Shown piece after piece: positions 60,054-64,000 of a stretch of 64,000 bases of DNA (position 1 is its first letter; the number at the start of each line of letters is the position of its first letter). Both the position numbers and the translations under genes were made by a program. The DNA comes from DASUAS01 sp963819475 (GTDB lineage: Bacteria > Actinomycetota > Acidimicrobiia > IMCC26256 > DASPTH01), in assembly GCA_963819475.1 (NCBI GenBank), contig CAWFWE010000004.1:558001-622000 (forward strand), in the 5' to 3' direction. The notes beneath the pieces are model-generated. The model was not told the DNA's origin. It did no database searches and saw only the letters and a program-made list of their open reading frames with translations.

Positions 60054-61250
60054 TCACCGGTCCTTCAAGAGTTGCTCGAGTGCGAGGTCGCGCAGACGCT
60101 GGTAGTCCGCTTCACCAGAGGGCGATCGTTCGATCGTCTCGACGAAGACAAACCGCTCGGGGGTCAGCGTGCTGGGGAGATGGGCCCGGCACCACGCCGC
60201 CAGCTCGGGCGCGTCGAGGTAATGACCCTCGGCCACCTGGACGACCGCGACCACCACCTTCCCGATACGCGGGTCTGAGATCCCGACGACGACACAGTCC
60301 GAGACGCTGCGATGCTTGCGCAGCCCGGCTTCGACGTCGGCCGGATCGATCGTGTGCGCCGCGTCCCCAGTCTGCTGCTCGGACCCCTCGTACCGATCGA
60401 GAATCGTCACGTCAGGAAGCGCAGCCTCGAGGGCGAGCGCGATGTCGCGACTCAGCGGCGCGCCTGACGACGAGATCGTTCTCAGCTTGGTCGGCGAGCG
60501 GCCCCCCGCGGTCGCGAAGGCCGCGAGGAGTGGGCGGGCGTGCGCGTCACCGCCGATCGACAGGGTGACGACACTCTCGTGCTCGACCGCCTGCCAGACG
60601 AGGCGGGGATCGAAGACGGGCGCGTCGACGAAGACCACTCTCCCTTTCCGGCTCAGCACGCGGAGCACCTCGGCGAAGCCGTCGCCCTGAAGGAGAGGGG
60701 CCACAGGCAGCAGTGTTTCCCCGGCCGCGACGTTCCCGGAGGACGCGTCGAGAGTGGCGATCGCGATCAGGTCGTCCGCGGTCGGGACTTCGATCTCCCA
60801 CTCCGAAGGGGGGGTCGCACCAGCGATCGCACGTTCGTAGGGCGGCCCGACCTCGACGACCATGGGCCGCCATCGCTTCGGGATCCGGCGGATCGCGGTG
60901 TGCACGGTGCGTGCGATCGCGGGAGCACAGACGACGATCTTGGCGTCGCTCGCGTCGATCGTCGTGTGGAGTGCGTCGGCAGTCGAATCGAGGCCTACAC
61001 CGAGCGGCACACCGTGCAACTTGCGGGTGGCGAGGAACGCCTCGAGGTACTCCGGGCAGTTCGGCAGGACGATGGTCAGCTTGTCGCGGGGTGCGAGCCC
61101 ACCCTCGGTGTGCAGGTGCCAGGCGAGTGACCGCGCCCGGGACGCGAGCTGCTGCCACGTGATGCGGCGCGCACCGTGAACCACCACCTCCCGGTCGGGT
61201 GTGGCGCGGGCGATCGCGTCGACGAGGGTGGCGAAGTTCCAGGCAGGCAA
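60054..61250 (-). CDS. Acyl-CoA ligase-like pseudoenzyme
   Basis: 398 aa from TTG 61250. The N-terminus (PAWNFATLVDAIARATPDRE, RRITWQQLASRARSLAWHL) and C-terminus are those of AMP-forming acyl-CoA ligases, but key parts are missing. There is no TSGTTG phosphate loop between TLDASSGNVAAGETLLP and LQGDGFAEVL. The middle YGxTE/TGD/GR hinge is shortened to DRYEGSEQQTGDAAHTIDP. The catalytic Lys tail reads PSGEADYQRL, with Glu for Lys. The frame is clean, so it has not decayed by frameshift. It may be a scaffold or binder. It starts 4 bp after the cyclase gene stop. Confidence 0.78.
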   Translation of the reverse strand: MPAWNFATLVDAIARATPDREVVVHGARRITWQQLASRARSLAWHLHTEGGLAPRDKLTIVLPNCPEYLEAFLATRKLHGVPLGVGLDSTADALHTTIDASDAKIVVCAPAIARTVHTAIRRIPKRWRPMVVEVGPPYERAIAGATPPSEWEIEVPTADDLIAIATLDASSGNVAAGETLLPVAPLLQGDGFAEVLRVLSRKGRVVFVDAPVFDPRLVWQAVEHESVVTLSIGGDAHARPLLAAFATAGGRSPTKLRTISSSGAPLSRDIALALEAALPDVTILDRYEGSEQQTGDAAHTIDPADVEAGLRKHRSVSDCVVVGISDPRIGKVVVAVVQVAEGHYLDAPELAAWCRAHLPSTLTPERFVFVETIERSPSGEADYQRLRDLALEQLLKDR

Positions 61251-61254
61251 GGGG

Positions 61255-62193
61255 CTAGAGGATCGCGAGCGGGTTGACCGGCGAGCCGGTGCCGCGTGGG
61301 ATCACGAGCGGCGCGACGACGAACTGGAACTCCCACCGCGGCGCGTCGGCGCACGCCACTGCGAGCTCTTCGAAGTCGGCGTTGTCGAGGATGGGCATGC
61401 CCATGTACGGGATGAGGATGTGGTGCACGTGCAGCGGCACCGCCAGCCCGCGCGGGTTGGGGATGCCCTGGTCGGCGTTGGGCGCGTCCTGCATGTCCCA
61501 CACCAGCATCGACGCTTCGGTGTCGTGCAGGAACTCGATGCACGACGCGTGCACACCGGCGGTGCCGCCGAAGCTCGGCTGCGCCCCAGTGGCCGCGAGG
61601 TACGGACCGTGACCGCTGCGGATGAGGACCGCATCGCCGGCGCGGGGCTCGATGCCCTGCGCGTCGGCGGCGTCGGTGAGCTCCCAGCCGTGCACCGGCG
61701 CGCCAGGGGTCACGTACTCGGTGCCGCGCAGGCGCGGGATGTCGTAGAGCACGCCCCGGGTCACGATGCCGTTGCGCCAGTAGTCGACGGTACCGGCGTG
61801 CTCGGTCGGCATGCCGTACTGGTCGAGTCGGCGTCCGTTCCACGTGTTCTCGCCCTCGGCGACGGGGAGGTGGCAGAGCGCGTCGAGGTGCGTCTCGGTG
61901 AAGCCGTGAATGAACAGCGAGAGGTGGTCGCACATCGCGCCCGAGTCCTGCACGGCCACCATGTGGCGCGCGGGGTAGGGGTTGGCCGGCCCGGGCTTGG
62001 TGTTGATCGCGCGGCTGCACGAGATCGCGCGACCGTCCTGCACGAGGGCGGCGGCCTGCCGGCGCACCTCGGGGGTCACGAAGTTGAGGGTCCCGAGCTC
62101 GTCGTCGTCCCCCCAGCGACCCCAGTTCGAGTACTTCGTGCGCCAGCTCGCGTACTCCTCGGCGGTCGGTGGCGTGCGCTCCTCGATCCCCAT
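61255..62193 (-). CDS. Cyclase family (PF04199, kynurenine-formamidase-like) hydrolase
   Basis: 312 aa, ATG 62193. The metal-binding motif reads HGFTETHLDALCHLPVAEGE (H-x3-D-x3-H core THLDALCH), with DAVLIRSGHGPYLA and PLHVHHILIPYMGMPILDN downstream. Family members hydrolyse cyclic or formyl amides. It overlaps or adjoins nothing upstream; the P450 gene is divergent, 36 bp away. Confidence 0.88.
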   Translation of the reverse strand: MGIEERTPPTAEEYASWRTKYSNWGRWGDDDELGTLNFVTPEVRRQAAALVQDGRAISCSRAINTKPGPANPYPARHMVAVQDSGAMCDHLSLFIHGFTETHLDALCHLPVAEGENTWNGRRLDQYGMPTEHAGTVDYWRNGIVTRGVLYDIPRLRGTEYVTPGAPVHGWELTDAADAQGIEPRAGDAVLIRSGHGPYLAATGAQPSFGGTAGVHASCIEFLHDTEASMLVWDMQDAPNADQGIPNPRGLAVPLHVHHILIPYMGMPILDNADFEELAVACADAPRWEFQFVVAPLVIPRGTGSPVNPLAIL

Positions 62194-62229
62194 GCGGAGA
62201 AGGTAACCCTGCGGCTACGGTCGCCGCTC

Positions 62230-63468
62230 ATGGCGCCCGTCACCGGCTTCGACCCCTTCTCCGTCGCGGTGATGACCGACCCGTACCCCGTGTACCGCGA
62301 GCTGCGCGCCGAGTGCCGGGTCGCAGCGCTGCCCGAGTACGACGCGTTCGCGCTCACGCGTTTCGACGACGTGTGGACGGTGCTCACCGACCGCGACCGC
62401 TTCTCGATCTTCGAAGGCCCGGTGTTCCATCGGCAGGCGCTGCTCCGCCATCACGACGGACCACCGCCCACCATGGTGCCGCGACCCCTGCCGACGTTCT
62501 CCATGCTCGACCCGCCCGCGCACACCCAGGTGCGGCAGGCGCTGCTCGGGCCGTTCCGACCGCGCGCGGTCGCTCCCCTCGAGCCATCCGTGCGTGAGCT
62601 GGCGCGGACCCGGCTCGAGGCGCTCGCCGACCGCGACTCGTTCGACTTGCGTCACGACTACGCGTCGCCGGTCGCCGCGCAGGTCGCGGCGTTGCAGCTC
62701 GGGTTTCCGGTCGAGGACGCGGAGCTGCTGGTCGGCTGGGTCAACACGTTCGTCGAACGCGACCCCGACGTGCCCGGGATCAGTGCGGCAGGCCAGGCGG
62801 CGCATGCGGAGCTCGACGCCTACCTCGTGGAGCTCGTCGCCGAGCGGCGGGCGACACGCGGCGACGGGCCGCCCGACCTCATCGACGACCTGTCCGCGTA
62901 TGACGGCGCCCACGGACCGCTCGACGATGCCGAGATCGCGACGCAGTTGGCGACCCTCTTCATCGGTGGCTCCGAGACCCTGCCCAAGACCGTGGCAGGT
63001 GGCTGCTACGAGCTCTGGCGCGCGCCCGAACCGCGCGCCGAGTTGGTCGCGGACCTGTCGGCGGTGCCGAACGCGTTCGAGGAGATGCTCCGCCATCAAC
63101 TCCCGCTCCAGTTCGTCGGGCGGACCGTGACCGTCGACACCGAGGTCGCGGGCGTCCCGATCCGCGCGGGGCAGCGCGTCGTCCTCCTCCTGATCTGCGC
63201 CAACCGCGACGAGCGCGAGTTCACCGAGCCGGAGTCCTTCGACCCGCGCCGCGCCATGGACCGGCACCTCGGGTTCGGGCACGGCGTGCACGTGTGCATC
63301 GGCGCCCACGTCGCCCGGCTCGAGGGCGTCGTGCTGGTGCAGGAGCTCCTGGCGCGCTTCCCGCACTACGAGGTGGTCGAGGCCGGCCTCTCGCGCGAGG
63401 TGTCGGAGTTCCACGTGGGGTGGGCCCGGATGCCCGTCCGCCCGGAAGGTCGTACGGTGGCGTCATGA
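62230..63468 (+). CDS. Cytochrome P450
   Basis: 412 aa from ATG 62230. Bacterial P450 pattern: N-terminal DPYPVYRELR, I-helix ATLFIGGSETLPKTVAG, K-helix ExxR in FEEMLRHQLP, and heme loop LGFGHGVHVCIGAHVARLEG (Cys about 356). It needs a separate ferredoxin and reductase, not seen here. It overlaps the following amidohydrolase gene by 4 nt (ATGA), so both may act on one substrate. Confidence 0.92.
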   Translation: MAPVTGFDPFSVAVMTDPYPVYRELRAECRVAALPEYDAFALTRFDDVWTVLTDRDRFSIFEGPVFHRQALLRHHDGPPPTMVPRPLPTFSMLDPPAHTQVRQALLGPFRPRAVAPLEPSVRELARTRLEALADRDSFDLRHDYASPVAAQVAALQLGFPVEDAELLVGWVNTFVERDPDVPGISAAGQAAHAELDAYLVELVAERRATRGDGPPDLIDDLSAYDGAHGPLDDAEIATQLATLFIGGSETLPKTVAGGCYELWRAPEPRAELVADLSAVPNAFEEMLRHQLPLQFVGRTVTVDTEVAGVPIRAGQRVVLLLICANRDEREFTEPESFDPRRAMDRHLGFGHGVHVCIGAHVARLEGVVLVQELLARFPHYEVVEAGLSREVSEFHVGWARMPVRPEGRTVAS

Positions 63469-64000
63469 CACAGCTCATCATCGACGCCGACACGCACCTC
63501 ACCGAGCCGCCCGACGTGTGGACCACCCGGGTCCCGGCGCGGTACCTCGACGAGGTGCCGCACGTCGAGCGCAACGACGAGGGCCGCGACGTGTGGGTGC
63601 TCGACGGCACGCCGTTCAGCAGCCCGGGGCTCACCGCGGTCGCGGGCTGGCCCGAGCCGTTCCCCGCCGGCCCGAAGACCTACGAGGAGTGCCACCCGGC
63701 CTCGTACGACGCCGATGCCCGCCTCCGCTACATGGACGAGGTGGGGATCTGGGCGCAGGTGCTCTACCCGAACGTGGCCGGCTTCGGCAGCCAGCGCTTC
63801 CTCAACATCCGTGACGACGAGCTCAAGCTCGTGTGCGTACGCGCGTACAACGACTTCCTGCGCGATTGGGCGTCGGCCGACGCGCGTCGCCTGCTCACGA
63901 TCATGACCATGCCGTTCTGGGACATCGACGAGGCGGTGAAGGAGGTCGAGCGCAACCTCGACAAGGGCCACCGCGGCATCCTCTTCACCGGCGAGCCGCA
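63465..64000 (+). CDS. Amidohydrolase family 2 protein, 3' truncated by window edge
   Basis: First 178 residues of a PF04909-type protein from ATG 63465. DADTHLTEPPDVW is the N-terminal metal strand. MDEVGIWAQVLYPNVAGFGS and RAYNDFLRDWASADARRL match the protein at 14076-15176, so these are paralogues. Coupled to the P450 by a 4-nt overlap. The C-terminal metal ligands lie beyond the window. Confidence 0.88.
   Translation, partial: MTQLIIDADTHLTEPPDVWTTRVPARYLDEVPHVERNDEGRDVWVLDGTPFSSPGLTAVAGWPEPFPAGPKTYEECHPASYDADARLRYMDEVGIWAQVLYPNVAGFGSQRFLNIRDDELKLVCVRAYNDFLRDWASADARRLLTIMTMPFWDIDEAVKEVERNLDKGHRGILFTGEP

Overview
This 64 kb window is high-GC, densely packed DNA of actinobacterial type, most like an uncultured Acidimicrobiia-class lineage. 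That placement is inferred from codon use, many GTG starts, frequent 4-nt gene overlaps, an F420/LLM-type oxidoreductase, many short-chain dehydrogenases, enoyl-CoA hydratases, acyl-CoA ligases, cytochrome P450s and PF04909-type amidohydrolases. No rRNA genes or CRISPR array were seen. At least six genes are broken by single-base indels, several in short G/C runs, so real decay and assembly error cannot be separated from this sequence alone.

Region 1 (about 0.2-13.06 kb) is an integrated genomic island. A complete tRNA-Arg(ACG) gene sits at 180-252, and its last 49 bp (207-255) recur exactly at 13011-13059, marking attL and attR. Paired 12-bp repeats near both ends (315-338, 12879-12902) and at 11589-11612 look like integrase arm sites. 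Only the C-terminal part of a tyrosine integrase remains (about 2037-2345). An IS481-family element (351-2036) with a 15-bp target duplication has landed in its 3' end. The cargo is a leftward cassette (70-aa small protein, membrane-anchored glutamine-synthetase/GCS-fold-like protein, alpha/beta hydrolase, frameshifted secreted protein) divergent from an XRE-HTH/AAA ATPase regulator, an exported beta-propeller-like protein, and an MNT-HEPN toxin-antitoxin pair with a 36-bp palindromic operator and an apparently leaderless promoter.

Region 2 (13-47 kb) is chromosomal backbone with catabolic and housekeeping genes: amidohydrolase, siderophore-interacting protein, TetR, SDRs, enoyl-CoA hydratases, ExoD, NudC, an RDD protein, a decayed P450, a PI-PLC-like protein with a PAC2 protein, UdgX, DUF72, an LLM oxidoreductase, an acyl-CoA ligase, a polyprenyl synthetase with UppS, an MFS transporter, a GGDEF diguanylate cyclase, and an SDR with an old-yellow-enzyme-type reductase.

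Region 3 (47.3-49 kb) holds a frameshifted IS1380-family element inserted exactly at the stop codon of a thiamine-binding (MTH1187/DUF77) protein gene. It is followed by a TfoX-like protein and a co-directional acyl-CoA/steroid-type catabolic cluster (thiolase, DUF35, SDR, acyl-CoA dehydrogenase-like flavoprotein, SDR; 49.7-54.2 kb).

Region 4 (54.4-59.5 kb) is the most unusual. A small winged-helix protein with a remnant receiver-like N-terminus abuts a CPA2 (Kef-type) cation/proton antiporter fused to the C-terminal half of a GlnD-type nitrogen sensor (linker, degenerate HD, two ACT domains), followed by an Amt ammonium transporter. A paralogue of the winged-helix protein lies at 24963-25565. 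The window ends with a pseudo-acyl-CoA ligase, a cyclase-family hydrolase, an intact P450 and a truncated amidohydrolase gene.
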